From assembly GCF_049310905.1 (NCBI RefSeq), contig NZ_JBMEMN010000006.1, positions 1 through 64,000 on the forward strand: DNA of 64,000 nt, written 5' to 3'. The notes under the pieces are model-generated. The model was not told the origin of the DNA. It did not search any database and saw nothing but the letters and a program-made list of their open reading frames with translations. Below are positions 17,630 through 26,963 of this stretch, piece after piece. Both the position numbers and the translations under genes were made by a program. Source of the stretch: Gudongella sp049310905 (lineage in GTDB: Bacteria > Bacillota > Clostridia > Tissierellales > Tissierellaceae). Position 1 is the first letter of the stretch; each line of letters starts with the position of its first letter.

Positions 17630-18341
17630 AATCCCCACCCATTAGAATCAAAGCCTCTTTCGCAGCCATCTGCTCAGCTTCTTTTTTATTTCTTCCTATT
17701 CCTGAGCCGATAATATCTCCACCAATTGATACATCTACATAAAATAATTTATCATGATCCGGACCTTCTTCCTTTGCTACGGAATAAGCAAGCTTTTCTC
17801 TACTTATTTTTTGAAGTTTTTCCTGCAAAATAGTTTTGTAGTCTACGAAAAGTGAACCTCTTGCTACCGCTTTTACAATAATTGTCTCAAAGTTCTTCAA
17901 TAAAAACTCTTTAGCGGTTTCGTAATTGCTGTCCATAAAAATTGCACCTGTGATTGATTCACTTGCATCAGCTAAAATCGAATCCCTGTCTCGCCCTCCA
18001 GTATTTTCTTCACCTTTGCCAAGAAGTAGAAAGCTTCCTAAATCTATCCTTCTTGCCGCGAGAGCCAACGAAGGTTCAGAAACAACTTTCGCTCGTATTT
18101 TTGTAAGTTCACCTTCAGGGTAAAATGGATATTTCATAAATAGATATTCACTTACAACCAATCCCAGGACCGTATCTCCAAGAAATTCTAGTCTCTGATT
18201 GCTTTTGCTGGCATGCAATCCATGCTCATTGGCATAGGAACTATGTGTTAATGCTGTCTCAAGAAGTTCTATATCTTCAAATTGATACCTTAGTTTCTTC
18301 TGTAATTCATCAAGTTTACTAAATTCAGGATATCCATTCAT
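17622..18341 (-). CDS. rnc: Ribonuclease III
   Basis: RNase III cuts double-stranded RNA in rRNA and mRNA maturation. The 239 residues have the endonuclease signature NQRLEFLGDTVLGLVVSEYL (about 43-62) and a C-terminal double-stranded RNA-binding domain (about 163-235) with a KKEAEQMAAKEAL helix. It follows acpP by 16 bases in the plsX-acpP-rnc-smc order seen in many Firmicutes. Start ATG follows GGAGGTG. Confidence 0.97.
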   Translation of the reverse strand: MNGYPEFSKLDELQKKLRYQFEDIELLETALTHSSYANEHGLHASKSNQRLEFLGDTVLGLVVSEYLFMKYPFYPEGELTKIRAKVVSEPSLALAARRIDLGSFLLLGKGEENTGGRDRDSILADASESITGAIFMDSNYETAKEFLLKNFETIIVKAVARGSLFVDYKTILQEKLQKISREKLAYSVAKEEGPDHDKLFYVDVSIGGDIIGSGIGRNKKEAEQMAAKEALILMGGDYD

Positions 18342-18357
18342 GAAAACACCTCCAAAT

Positions 18358-18588
18358 TTACTCTATTTTACCTTTAATGTATTGCTTGGCATCTCCAACA
18401 GTCTTAATCATTTCCACATCATCATCATCAACCTCTAAGCCAAACTCATCTTCAAGAGCCATTACAAGCTCAACCAAATCAAGAGAATCTGCATTTAGAT
18501 CATCTCTGAATGATGTTTCCATAGTGATGTCTTTTTCAGGCACATTAAATTGTGTTGTAATAATATCGATTAGTTTTTTTGTAATCAT
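18358..18588 (-). CDS. acpP: Acyl carrier protein
   Basis: ACP carries growing acyl chains on a phosphopantetheine arm. In the 76-residue protein the attachment serine is Ser36 in DDLNADSLDLVELVMALED, within the typical acidic helix. The ATG overlaps the plsX stop (ATGA), so the two are translationally coupled. No other fatty acid synthesis genes are nearby; plsX supplies the link to phospholipid synthesis. Confidence 0.97.
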   Translation of the reverse strand: MITKKLIDIITTQFNVPEKDITMETSFRDDLNADSLDLVELVMALEDEFGLEVDDDDVEMIKTVGDAKQYIKGKIE

Positions 18589-19583
18589 TGTATTCCTCCA
18601 TCAACTAGTTTATTTTCTATTGCTGCTATTACATCTCTTTCAATGAAAGTTTTAAGTTGACCTATGCCATTCTTAAACGCGTAATAATCAGAGCTTCCAT
18701 GAGCTTTTACTACAGGTTTTGTGGTCCCAAGCAGTGGTGCTCCTCCGTGTTCCCTGTAATCAAGTCTCTTTTTTAATATTTTAAGCTGTGGTTTTAGGAG
18801 TAGTGCCCCAAGCTTTGATCTAAAATCTGCCGTGAATGTTTCCTTTAAGAGTGAAAAAATCGAAGATGCCATTCCTTCAGTAAGCTTGAGTACAACATTA
18901 CCCACAAATCCATCACAAACCATTACATCTGCAATACCATAGGGCAAGTCCCTGGCTTCAATGTTACCAATGAAATTAATATTAGATTCCTTCAGTGAAT
19001 GGAAGGTATCTTTTGATAATTGGTTTCCTTTTGACTCCTCAGTACCAACATTAACGAGACCCACCCTAGGGTTTTTAACTCCCATTACCTCTTCCATATA
19101 AATTGAGCCCATTGAAGCAAATTGACTTAGATATTCAGGTTTTGTATCCATATTAGCTCCTGCATCAACAAGCAGTGAAACTCCTTTAAGTGTTGGGTAT
19201 AGTACTGTTAGCGCTGCTCTGTCGATCCCTTCAATCCTCTTGACTATGAACAGGCCACCTGCTAGTAGCGCGCCAGTATTACCTGCAGATACAAAACCCT
19301 CACCTTTACCATCAGCTAGTGCCTGCATACCAACCACAAGAGAGCTATTCCTCTTTCTTCTGATTGCCAATGTAGGATTTTCATCATTAGTTATGATTTC
19401 GGGAGCATCCATTACCATTATTTTCTCAATCGGATAGGTATATTTTTTTAATTGATTCTGAATCTTCTCTTCAGGGCCAGTAATTATTACGTCTATACCA
19501 TATTCTTTTACAGCCTCAACAGCTCCTTTTACGGTTGATTCAGGAGCATTGTCTCCTCCCATTCCATCTACAATTATCCTCAT
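18585..19583 (-). CDS. plsX: Phosphate acyltransferase PlsX
   Basis: PlsX converts acyl-ACP to acyl-phosphate, the donor used by PlsY; plsY is also in this window. The N-terminus MRIIVDGMGGDNAP and motifs SAGNTGALLAGG and DGFVGNVVLKLTEG are typical. The start is ATG 19583, 5 bases after GAGGG; an in-frame ATG four codons upstream has no clear ribosome site. At 332 residues it is the normal length. An intrinsic terminator after rpmF separates it from upstream genes. Confidence 0.96.
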   Translation of the reverse strand: MRIIVDGMGGDNAPESTVKGAVEAVKEYGIDVIITGPEEKIQNQLKKYTYPIEKIMVMDAPEIITNDENPTLAIRRKRNSSLVVGMQALADGKGEGFVSAGNTGALLAGGLFIVKRIEGIDRAALTVLYPTLKGVSLLVDAGANMDTKPEYLSQFASMGSIYMEEVMGVKNPRVGLVNVGTEESKGNQLSKDTFHSLKESNINFIGNIEARDLPYGIADVMVCDGFVGNVVLKLTEGMASSIFSLLKETFTADFRSKLGALLLKPQLKILKKRLDYREHGGAPLLGTTKPVVKAHGSSDYYAFKNGIGQLKTFIERDVIAAIENKLVDGGIQ

Positions 19584-19662
19584 TTTATCCCTCATTTTTT
19601 CTTATTTGTCGAGCAAACATTCAACAATGACATTTAAGCTTATCATATCTATTTTAGCACAT

Positions 19663-19695
19663 AAAAAAAAGATAGTGAAGCTAATCACTATCTTT
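19663..19695 (-). terminator. Intrinsic terminator after rpmF
   Basis: AAAGATAGTGA and TCACTATCTTT form an 11-bp stem with a 6-base loop, followed on the minus strand by a run of eight T residues. It lies 5 bases after the rpmF stop codon. Confidence 0.9.
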
Positions 19696-19699
19696 CTCA

Positions 19700-19879
19700 T
19701 TACTCGACTACAATTACTTCCCTGTTCTTGTAATAGCCACAACTTCTGCAAACTCTATGTGGTTGTTTGGGCTCATGACATTGTGGACATTCAACAACTG
19801 TGGTTTTATTAAGTCTATAGGAAGACGCTCTTCTTTTGTCTCTTCTGGCTTTAGAAGTTTTCCTTTTTGGTACTGCCAT
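19700..19879 (-). CDS. rpmF: 50S ribosomal protein L32
   Basis: This 59-residue protein starts MAVPKRKTSKARRDKRRAS, the L32 signature, and has two CxxC pairs (CPQC and CRSC) that bind zinc. It is the zinc-containing form. It is preceded by an AGGAGGTG ribosome site and by the YceD-like gene 13 bases upstream, a conserved pairing, and followed by a strong terminator. Confidence 0.96.
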   Translation of the reverse strand: MAVPKRKTSKARRDKRRASSYRLNKTTVVECPQCHEPKQPHRVCRSCGYYKNREVIVVE

Positions 19880-19892
19880 TTAAAACACCTCC

Positions 19893-20408
19893 TTAATCAT
19901 TTAGAGAAAGTTCCCTTAACTTTTCGAATCGTAAATCGCCTGTTTCAACGTTGCAGTCACATGTACCTTCATTAAGGTTCTTACCGCATTTTTGACACAA
20001 ACCTTTGCAATTCTCGCTGCATAAAAATTTCATCGGTAGGGAACTTGCTATCTGATTCCAAATATAAGTAGCGATGTCTACCTTCATGTCTTTGTAGTAA
20101 ACGATCTCATCAGATTCCTCATCTTCGATGTTGTTCCCTGCTTTTTCTTCCATCAATTTTCCTGTAGCCTTGAAACTAATCTCATTGCTGCTCTCAGCAA
20201 GACACCTGTCACAAGGAGCTTGATAAATATAACTACCTTCTGTTTCAATGAGTATTTCGTCATCTACCATATAGAAAGTGCCTTCTATATGAATTGGATC
20301 AACAATTGAGGAAATATCCTCATTTGCAAACTCACCACTAGATATGTCAAATGAAAAACTCATGACTTGTTTGCCGCTATCAAGAAAATTTGATAAATCA
20401 ATTATCAT
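19893..20408 (-). CDS. YceD family protein (DUF177)
   Basis: A 171-residue DUF177 protein. The family is almost always next to rpmF and has been tied to 23S rRNA accumulation in E. coli and plants. A central CDRCL and a C-terminal cysteine set (CSENCKGLCQKCG, then CDC) suggest zinc binding. The start is ATG 20408, 6 bases after AGAGGTG; a GTG three codons upstream overlaps that site. A consensus promoter lies directly upstream. Confidence 0.9.
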   Translation of the reverse strand: MIIDLSNFLDSGKQVMSFSFDISSGEFANEDISSIVDPIHIEGTFYMVDDEILIETEGSYIYQAPCDRCLAESSNEISFKATGKLMEEKAGNNIEDEESDEIVYYKDMKVDIATYIWNQIASSLPMKFLCSENCKGLCQKCGKNLNEGTCDCNVETGDLRFEKLRELSLND

Positions 20409-20436
20409 AGTTGTCACCTCTTAGACTAACAGTACT

Positions 20437-20465
20437 ATTATATATATGAGGGACATCTTTGTCAA
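20437..20465 (-). promoter_or_regulatory. Consensus promoter for yceD-rpmF
   Basis: Minus-strand TTGACA (20460-20465) and TATAAT (20437-20442) are exactly 17 bases apart, a perfect sigma-A match. The -35 box lies just before the ackA stop codon region, so this promoter starts a separate transcript downstream of ackA. Confidence 0.88.
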
Positions 20466-20468
20466 CAA

Positions 20469-21671
20469 CTATCTTGCGCTGACCAATCCCAAAGTATCTC
20501 TCGCAATCATAAGTTCCTCATTTGTTGGTATTACCATAATCGTAGCACTTGTAAGATCTTTGCTTAGAACAGCTTCCTTACCTCGTATACCGTTGTTTAA
20601 ACTGTCGTCAATTCTAATATTTAGACACTCAAGTCCATCACAAACCATTTTTCTAATTACATCAGAATTTTCACCGATTCCTGCTGTAAATACAAGAACA
20701 TCAATTCTGCACATTTGTGCAGCATATGCAGCGATATACTTCTTAACTCTGTTGGTAAATACCTTCAAAGCAAGAGCTGCCCTCTCATTGCCTTCTTCTG
20801 CAGCTATTTCAAGGTCTCTGAAATCACTGCTTAGTCCAGATATCCCAAGAACACCTGATTCTTTATTAAGCATATTGTTTACCTGATCAAAAGTCATACC
20901 TTCCTTGTCCATTAGAAATGGAATTATTGCAGGGTCTATATCACCTGATCTGGTACCCATAGCTAGACCTTCGAGAGGAGTAAATCCCATACTTGTATCA
21001 ACAGACTTTCCACCTTCTATTGCAGTAACACTTGAACCATTTCCAAGATGACATGATACAATGTTTAAATCCTTTATATCTTTATTCATTAGCTCAGAAG
21101 CTCTTAAAGATACGTATTTGTGTGATGTTCCGTGGAATCCATATCTTCTTATTTTGTATTTTTCATAATATTCATATGGAATGGCATAAATATAGTTTTC
21201 AGCCGGTATGGTTTGATGGAAAGCTGTATCAAATACTCCAACCATTGGTGTATTAGGCATCAATTCCTTGCATGCTTCTATTCCCATGATATTAGGAGGA
21301 TTATGCAGCGGAGCAAGTTCAATATTCTTGTTCAGTGCATCCATAACTGCTTTATCTATCATAACTGAACCTGCAAAGTCTTCTCCACCATGTACTACCC
21401 TGTGTCCTACTGCTCCAATCTCATCCATTGATGTGATTGCACCATGGTCTTTGTCAATAATTACCTTAAGTACAAGTTCAATCGCCTTTTTATGGTCTTC
21501 CATCTTCTCTTCTATTACCACTCTTTCCTTTCCAGTGGTATCATGCTTTATTTTGGAACCTTCTATTCCTATTCTTTCCACTAGCCCTTTTGCCATAACT
21601 TCTTCTCCCTGCATATCAATAAGCTGATATTTCAATGAGGAGCTTCCACAGTTCATTACTAAAATTTTCAT
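20469..21671 (-). CDS. ackA: Acetate kinase
   Basis: AckA interconverts acetyl-phosphate + ADP and acetate + ATP, the main substrate-level phosphorylation step in many fermenters. The 400 residues carry both family signatures: VMNCGSSSLKYQL at 5-17 and MGFTPLEGLAMGTRSGDIDP in the middle, plus HLGNGSS and FTAGIGENS. A phosphotransacetylase gene, its usual partner, is not adjacent on either side. Start ATG follows AGGAGG. Confidence 0.97.
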   Translation of the reverse strand: MKILVMNCGSSSLKYQLIDMQGEEVMAKGLVERIGIEGSKIKHDTTGKERVVIEEKMEDHKKAIELVLKVIIDKDHGAITSMDEIGAVGHRVVHGGEDFAGSVMIDKAVMDALNKNIELAPLHNPPNIMGIEACKELMPNTPMVGVFDTAFHQTIPAENYIYAIPYEYYEKYKIRRYGFHGTSHKYVSLRASELMNKDIKDLNIVSCHLGNGSSVTAIEGGKSVDTSMGFTPLEGLAMGTRSGDIDPAIIPFLMDKEGMTFDQVNNMLNKESGVLGISGLSSDFRDLEIAAEEGNERAALALKVFTNRVKKYIAAYAAQMCRIDVLVFTAGIGENSDVIRKMVCDGLECLNIRIDDSLNNGIRGKEAVLSKDLTSATIMVIPTNEELMIARDTLGLVSAR

Positions 21672-21833
21672 TTACAGACCTCCTATCAGTATTTCTATAT
21701 CAATAGTATTATATTTATGTTAAAAAATCAACAGAAGAAACCAAAAGCTTTAATAAAACCAAGATTAGTTTCCTAGAAAACCGTATTGTCATATACATAA
21801 AACCTGTACTTAAAAATTTATAGGCATTTTTAT

Positions 21834-21862
21834 TTGTACATGTCATGATCAAATGTTATTAT
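21834..21862 (+). promoter_or_regulatory. Promoter for tmcAL
   Basis: TTGTAC (21834-21839) and TATTAT (21857-21862) are 17 bases apart on the plus strand, in the 276-base divergent region between ackA and tmcAL. The rest of that region is AT-rich, with no clear riboswitch or hairpin. Confidence 0.6.
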
Positions 21863-21947
21863 TTTTAGTAACAAAGTATTTAAAAAAAACAATTATCGAA
21901 TTTATGATCAGTCTATGTTAGATATAGATTGGAAAGGAGTCCATGAT

Positions 21948-23201
21948 TTGAAATTAGCAGGTTTGATTACAGAATACAATCCATTTCACTTTGGCCATAG
22001 AGTACACATAGAAAACACAAAAAATCTCACGGGAGCATCTCATATTATCGCTGTTATGAGTGGATCTTTCGTGCAGAGAGGAGAACCAGCACTTGTTGAT
22101 AAATGGACAAGAGCAGAAATGGCAATAAAAAACGGTGTTGACCTTGTTGTTGAACTTCCTTTTATATATTCAGTTCAAACAGCAGAACTTTTTGCTTCAG
22201 GATCAACTAAAATTTTAGAGTCCATTAACTCAACAGATTATCTTGTTTTTGGTAGTGAATCCGGAAATATTGATGAACTTGATTCAATTGCATCAATTTT
22301 AGCATTTGAGCCTCCTCTATTTAAGAAATTACTGAAAGAACATCTCAACTATGGAAATTCATTTTCTGTTTCAAGATCACTTGCATTGAAAGACTATGCT
22401 GAAGCTAATGGTATAGAATTAGGAGACACACTATCAATCATAAAAGAATCAAACAATATTCTTGGAATTGAATATCTTAAATCTTTGAAAAGATTAGAAT
22501 CCTCAATCATTCCAATAACTTTCCAAAGACTGGGTGATAAGTATTCTGAATTGGAAGTAAAAAGCGAAATTGCTTCTGCCACAGCTATAAGACATAGAAT
22601 TAAAGAGAATGGTATTGAATCAGCTATTGAATTACTACCTCAGTCATCTTATGATTCCATCTTCAGTTTTATCAAGAAGTACGGTAAAGTCAACGGACTT
22701 GGAAACTATTCACAAATAATCAATTATCTTCTATGCGTTAAGTCAGCAACCGATATATCCGATTATTTTGATGTTGAGATTGGACTGGAAAACAGAATAA
22801 AAGACCTTTCAAGGATTAGTTCGGATCCACTTGAACTTATAAAAGCAATTTCAACGAAACGATATACTGAAACTCGAATTCAGAGAATGTTAATTCATAT
22901 GCTGGTAGATCTAAAAAAAGAAGCCATTCTTGATGCATTTTCCAATGAACCTGGATATATTAGAGTGCTTGCCAGCAATAAGAAGGGGTTTGAAATCATA
23001 AACAAAATCAAAGAAAACTCGGAGATTGAAATAATCAATAAACTGTCTGATTCAATGAATAAGCTTAATAAGACAAATAAATCAATCCTTTTGTTGGATA
23101 TACTGGCTACAGACTTATACTATCTTGGTCTTGATCTTATCAAGCCTGAAATTGGAATGGATTTCAAAAAAAGTCCCTATATCAATATACACAATGGATA
23201 A
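21948..23201 (+). CDS. tmcAL: tRNA(Met) cytidine acetate ligase TmcAL
   Basis: TmcAL activates acetate with ATP and forms N4-acetylcytidine at the wobble base of elongator tRNA-Met in Bacillus. The nucleotidyltransferase-like N-terminus GLITEYNPFHFGHRVHIENT contains the HxGH-type motif, and SGSFVQRGEPALVDKW follows. The start is TTG 21948, 8 bases after AAAGGAG; an ATG 11 codons upstream has no ribosome site. The product is 417 residues. Use of free acetate next to ackA is a neat but unproven metabolic link. Confidence 0.93.
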   Translation: MKLAGLITEYNPFHFGHRVHIENTKNLTGASHIIAVMSGSFVQRGEPALVDKWTRAEMAIKNGVDLVVELPFIYSVQTAELFASGSTKILESINSTDYLVFGSESGNIDELDSIASILAFEPPLFKKLLKEHLNYGNSFSVSRSLALKDYAEANGIELGDTLSIIKESNNILGIEYLKSLKRLESSIIPITFQRLGDKYSELEVKSEIASATAIRHRIKENGIESAIELLPQSSYDSIFSFIKKYGKVNGLGNYSQIINYLLCVKSATDISDYFDVEIGLENRIKDLSRISSDPLELIKAISTKRYTETRIQRMLIHMLVDLKKEAILDAFSNEPGYIRVLASNKKGFEIINKIKENSEIEIINKLSDSMNKLNKTNKSILLLDILATDLYYLGLDLIKPEIGMDFKKSPYINIHNG

Positions 23202-23229
23202 AGGACCCACTTCATAGAGAGGGTCCTTT
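23200..23229. terminator. Hairpin between convergent tmcAL and the coiled-coil gene
   Basis: AAAGGACCC and GGGTCCTTT form a perfect 9-bp stem with a 12-base loop, starting at the tmcAL stop codon. Only short T runs follow on either strand, so efficiency is uncertain, but its place between convergent genes suits a bidirectional terminator. Confidence 0.65.
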
Positions 23230-23232
23230 GAG

Positions 23233-23679
23233 CTATTCTTTATTTCTCAATTCTTTTCTATTGTCATTTAATAACTGAATCAATTCCTTGAAATTTTCTT
23301 GCGCTTCATAAAGGAGTCCATCTGCATATTCCAATGCGCCGTTTCTTATCTCTTCAGAGCTATATTCAGCCCTTTTAAGGATTTCATCTGCTCTCTGATT
23401 TGCTTGCTTGATAACCTCTTCTCTATCAATTAATTCTTCAAGTCTCACTTCTGCTTCGCTGATCATTGCTGTAGATGTCTTTTGAGCTTCATCAATTATC
23501 CTCTGTCGTTCCTCTTTTATCCATGCTGCCTGCTTAATCTCATCAGGTAATTTTATTCTAATTTCCTTGACAATGTCAAGGATTTCATCTCTATCAATCA
23601 TAACCTTACCAATTAGTGGTACACTGGTTCCTGCCTCCACAATGTCCTCAACTTCATCGATTAAATTCAATAAATCCAT
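23233..23679 (-). CDS. Predicted coiled-coil protein, ATP synthase subunit B-like
   Basis: A 148-residue, highly charged, largely helical protein with no membrane segment and no catalytic motif that I recognise. Residues 45-145 show heptad-like spacing of hydrophobic residues among Glu, Lys and Arg, similar to DivIVA or ATP synthase b-subunit tails. It overlaps the coaD stop as TAATG, so it is translated together with coaD. The function is unknown; a scaffold or cell-division role is only a guess. Confidence 0.75.
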   Translation of the reverse strand: MDLLNLIDEVEDIVEAGTSVPLIGKVMIDRDEILDIVKEIRIKLPDEIKQAAWIKEERQRIIDEAQKTSTAMISEAEVRLEELIDREEVIKQANQRADEILKRAEYSSEEIRNGALEYADGLLYEAQENFKELIQLLNDNRKELRNKE

Positions 23680-24164
23680 TAACGAGCCCCCCCTTTAAAC
23701 TTTTCTTTTAGTGCATCTTCCACAACTTCTGGTACAAAACATGATATTTCACCGTTAAACGATGCTATTTCTCTTACGAGCGAAGAGCTTAAAAACGAGA
23801 CTCCTGTCGAAGAAACCATAAAAAGAGTTTCCAGATCAGGATATGTTTTTCGATTTATCAAAGCGAGCTGCATTTCGTACTCAAAGTCAGAAACAGCTCT
23901 CAACCCTCTGATTATGGTACTGCATCCTTTCTTTTTAGCATAGTCTGTCAACAATCCTGTAAATGAATCAATCTCTATATTATGAAGCTCTTTTGTTGAT
24001 TCCTCAAGCAACTTAATTCTTTCATCCACTGTAAATACACTACTTTTTCTTTTATTGTCAAGTACAGAAATAATAACCTGGTCAAATCTGTCAGAGCATC
24101 TTTGTATTATATCAAGATGCCCGTTTGTAACTGGATCAAAGCTTCCTGGATAAATTACTCTCAT
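23679..24164 (-). CDS. coaD: Phosphopantetheine adenylyltransferase
   Basis: CoaD makes dephospho-CoA from phosphopantetheine and ATP, the fourth step of CoA synthesis. The 161-residue protein starts MRVIYPGSFDPVTNGHLDII with the nucleotidyltransferase TxGH motif, and has the second motif SSTGVSFLSSSLVREIA. It overlaps rsmD by 4 bases (ATGA). The rsmD-coaD pair is widespread in Gram-positive bacteria. coaBC, for earlier steps, lies elsewhere in this window. Confidence 0.97.
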   Translation of the reverse strand: MRVIYPGSFDPVTNGHLDIIQRCSDRFDQVIISVLDNKRKSSVFTVDERIKLLEESTKELHNIEIDSFTGLLTDYAKKKGCSTIIRGLRAVSDFEYEMQLALINRKTYPDLETLFMVSSTGVSFLSSSLVREIASFNGEISCFVPEVVEDALKEKFKGGAR

Positions 24165-24727
24165 ACTGCCACTCCTTCATTTCTGAAATATGTCATTTCC
24201 TTACTCCCATAGTTTCTGGTATCGAATAATTCAATTCCAGAATATCTTGATTTAAAAATCATGGATTTATCATGTTCTACAATTATAATTCCATCGTGTG
24301 AAAGCATTTTATAATCTGCGATAAGCTGAAGTGTCTTATGAAATAATTCTTCAGCTGCATAGGGTGGATCAATATATATATAATCAAAGACTATATCAAT
24401 AGAACTAAATTTTTTAATAGTTGTTCTGGCGTCTCCCCGTAAAACTTCTGCAAACTCTCTGAGTTTTGTATGTTCAAGATTTTTTCTAATTGCCTCTATA
24501 CTGTCATAACTATTATCTACAAAATAGACCTTACTAGCCCCTCTGCTCAAAAACTCGATTCCAATTCCTCCACTGCCTGCAAACAAGTCCAAGACAATCG
24601 CTTCACTTTTTAGTGGAGATAGAATATTAAATAGTGATTCCTTGACCCTGTCCTCAGTCGGCCTTACAGAACCTCCTTTTGGTGCTATCAATTTGTGTCC
24701 TTTTCTAATTCCAGATATTACTCGCAC
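24161..24727 (-). CDS. rsmD: 16S rRNA (guanine966-N2)-methyltransferase RsmD
   Basis: RsmD methylates G966 of 16S rRNA. The 188-residue Rossmann methyltransferase contains the SAM-binding LDLFAGSGGIGIEFLSRGA and the catalytic DPPY motif in YIDPPYAAEE. The N-terminal RVISGIRKGHKLIAPKG and RPTEDRVKESLFNIL are characteristic. The start is GTG 24727, 7 bases after AGGTG. Confidence 0.95.
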   Translation of the reverse strand: MRVISGIRKGHKLIAPKGGSVRPTEDRVKESLFNILSPLKSEAIVLDLFAGSGGIGIEFLSRGASKVYFVDNSYDSIEAIRKNLEHTKLREFAEVLRGDARTTIKKFSSIDIVFDYIYIDPPYAAEELFHKTLQLIADYKMLSHDGIIIVEHDKSMIFKSRYSGIELFDTRNYGSKEMTYFRNEGVAV

Positions 24728-24781
24728 ATCTAATCACCTACTTTTGCTAACATTTTATCACAGATTTTACCATATTAAAAC

Positions 24782-26839
24782 CTAATTAAGCATTATTTCA
24801 TCAGTCTTGGCTGAAAACAATTTGTTGATACTTTCCCTTACAGAACTATATTCATCATCTGATAACCATGATTGATTATCTGCTATTGATATTGCTTCTT
24901 TCTGTGCAGACTTCAGAATATCGATATCCCTTATGAGATTGGCTATTCTTAATTCAGGAATTCCATGTTGTCTGGTTCCAAAAAACTCTCCAGGTCCTCT
25001 TAATTCCAAGTCTTTTTCAGATATCTTAAACCCGTCATTAGTCGATTGCATAATTCTCATTCGTTCTCTACTAAGTTTTGTAGAACTATTGTTTACGAGA
25101 ATACAATGTGATTGGTACTCTCCTCTCCCAACTCTACCTCTTAATTGGTGAAGTTGTGCAAGCCCAAATCTTTCTGCATTCATAATTAACATAATGCTTG
25201 CATTGGGAACATTGACTCCTACCTCTATCACAGTTGTTGAAATAAGAATATCGATACGCTTATTTTTAAAATCAGTCATTATTGAGTCTTTTTCCTTCTG
25301 ATTCATTCTTCCGTGAAGAAGAGCAACATTATGATTGTTAAAAACAGAATTCTTTAATCGTACATATAATTCTTCGGCTGACATCACATGGAGTTTTTCA
25401 GACTCCTCTATTAATGGACAAACAATATAAGCTTGTCTACCTTCATCAATTTGCTTTGAAACAAACTTATAAATCCTTTCTTCCATCGAATCATCTACTG
25501 CATAAGTCTTTATTTCCTGTCTCCCAGGCGGTAGCTCGTCGATAATTGATATATCTAGATCACCGTATAGTATCAGAGCCAAAGTTCTTGGTATTGGAGT
25601 TGCCGTCATAACAATTACATCTGGGGAAATTCCTTTATCTGAAAGAGTCAATCGTTGTCGAACTCCAAATCGATGTTGTTCGTCTGTTATTGCCAACCCT
25701 AATCTTTTAAAAGCTACTTCTGTCTGGATTAATGCATGAGTACCTACAATTATATCAATTCGACCTTTTACAAGTTCTGAAAGAACAAATTCTTTATCCT
25801 TTTTTGTTTGATTACCCGACAAAAAAGCAACTTTTATATTGATATTATTGAAAGCTTTCAATAGAGATTCATAGTGTTGCAGAGCAAGAATTTCGGTAGG
25901 TGCCATCATTGCGGCTTGATATCCATTTAATACAGCATTGTACATAGCAACAATTCCAATTATAGTCTTTCCTGAACCTACATCGCCTTGTACCAGCCTA
26001 TTCATCTGTGAATTACTGCCCATATTAGCCATAATTTCACCCAATACCCTCTTTTGGGCATCGGTTAACTCAAATTCAAGATTTTCTATAAATCCATCTA
26101 TATACTCATGTTTTGGCATACTTACTCCATTATTATCAGTATTTGTCTTCTTTAGCTTTAAAAGACCTAACTGGAGTACTAGCAATTCTTCAAAGGCAAG
26201 CTGATTCCTGGATTCAATCATAGATTCAGGGCTATTTGGATAGTGAATTTGTTTAATGGCCTCCTTCTTGTCAATGAAGTTGTACTTAAGTAAAATCTCT
26301 CTAGGCAAAACATTTTTAACAGCTTGTAAATATTCATCCATAGCAGTCTTTATAATTTTTGTCATCTCTTTATTAGTGATACCTTCGGTTAAACCATAAA
26401 CCGGAGTTATACCCTGACTAGTATTTTTACCTTCCCAGGGTTTGTATTCAGGATTATGTATTTGAATTCCAAAGGAATCCTTTTTTAATTTACCATACAC
26501 AAGATATTCCTTACCTGGAATTAATCTATCTCTTAGATAATCCTGATTGAACCATACCAGTTGAGCCGTAGTTGATTTATCTTCCACCTGGACTTTGAGA
26601 ATAGATAACCCTCTTCTAGGTTTTATTAAGGAAGGTGGTAATTTTATAGCAACTTTATAAAGATTTTTATTCTCGCAGCTTCCTTCTGCCAAGACAGATA
26701 TTTTCCTTTTATCTTCGTAATCCTTGGGCAGATAATAAAGTATATCTTCCACCTTCTCTAATCCAAGTCTTTTCAGCCTATATGCTTTTTTTGGTCCCAC
26801 ACCTTTTATATATTGTACACCAGTATCTAAACCAGGCAT
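24782..26839 (-). CDS. recG: ATP-dependent DNA helicase RecG
   Basis: RecG drives branch migration and fork regression. The 685 residues include an N-terminal wedge/OB domain (about 60-160) and an SF2 core with QGDVGSGKT (Walker A), TDEQHRFG (DEAH-like DEQH box), MTATPIPRTLAL and QLRGRVGRGE. The order fakA-recG is conserved in Firmicutes. A terminator after fakA separates the two, and the 124-base gap shows only a weak -10 candidate. Confidence 0.97.
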   Translation of the reverse strand: MPGLDTGVQYIKGVGPKKAYRLKRLGLEKVEDILYYLPKDYEDKRKISVLAEGSCENKNLYKVAIKLPPSLIKPRRGLSILKVQVEDKSTTAQLVWFNQDYLRDRLIPGKEYLVYGKLKKDSFGIQIHNPEYKPWEGKNTSQGITPVYGLTEGITNKEMTKIIKTAMDEYLQAVKNVLPREILLKYNFIDKKEAIKQIHYPNSPESMIESRNQLAFEELLVLQLGLLKLKKTNTDNNGVSMPKHEYIDGFIENLEFELTDAQKRVLGEIMANMGSNSQMNRLVQGDVGSGKTIIGIVAMYNAVLNGYQAAMMAPTEILALQHYESLLKAFNNINIKVAFLSGNQTKKDKEFVLSELVKGRIDIIVGTHALIQTEVAFKRLGLAITDEQHRFGVRQRLTLSDKGISPDVIVMTATPIPRTLALILYGDLDISIIDELPPGRQEIKTYAVDDSMEERIYKFVSKQIDEGRQAYIVCPLIEESEKLHVMSAEELYVRLKNSVFNNHNVALLHGRMNQKEKDSIMTDFKNKRIDILISTTVIEVGVNVPNASIMLIMNAERFGLAQLHQLRGRVGRGEYQSHCILVNNSSTKLSRERMRIMQSTNDGFKISEKDLELRGPGEFFGTRQHGIPELRIANLIRDIDILKSAQKEAISIADNQSWLSDDEYSSVRESINKLFSAKTDEIMLN

Positions 26840-26933
26840 AAATCCACCTCCTCATTATTGTCAATTATAATATTTAAGTATCGAATAATAGCTTAGATGC
26901 TTTTCTTGATTCTCATGGAAGAAAAACCCTAAT

Positions 26934-26962
26934 CAAAAAAGAAGCCCTGCTCAAGGGCAGGG
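26934..26962 (-). terminator. Intrinsic terminator after fakA
   Basis: CCCTGC and GCAGGG pair around a 6-base loop immediately after the fakA stop codon, followed on the minus strand by CTTCTTTTTTGATT. Stem plus U-tract is convincing. Confidence 0.85.
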
Positions 26963-26963
26963 T

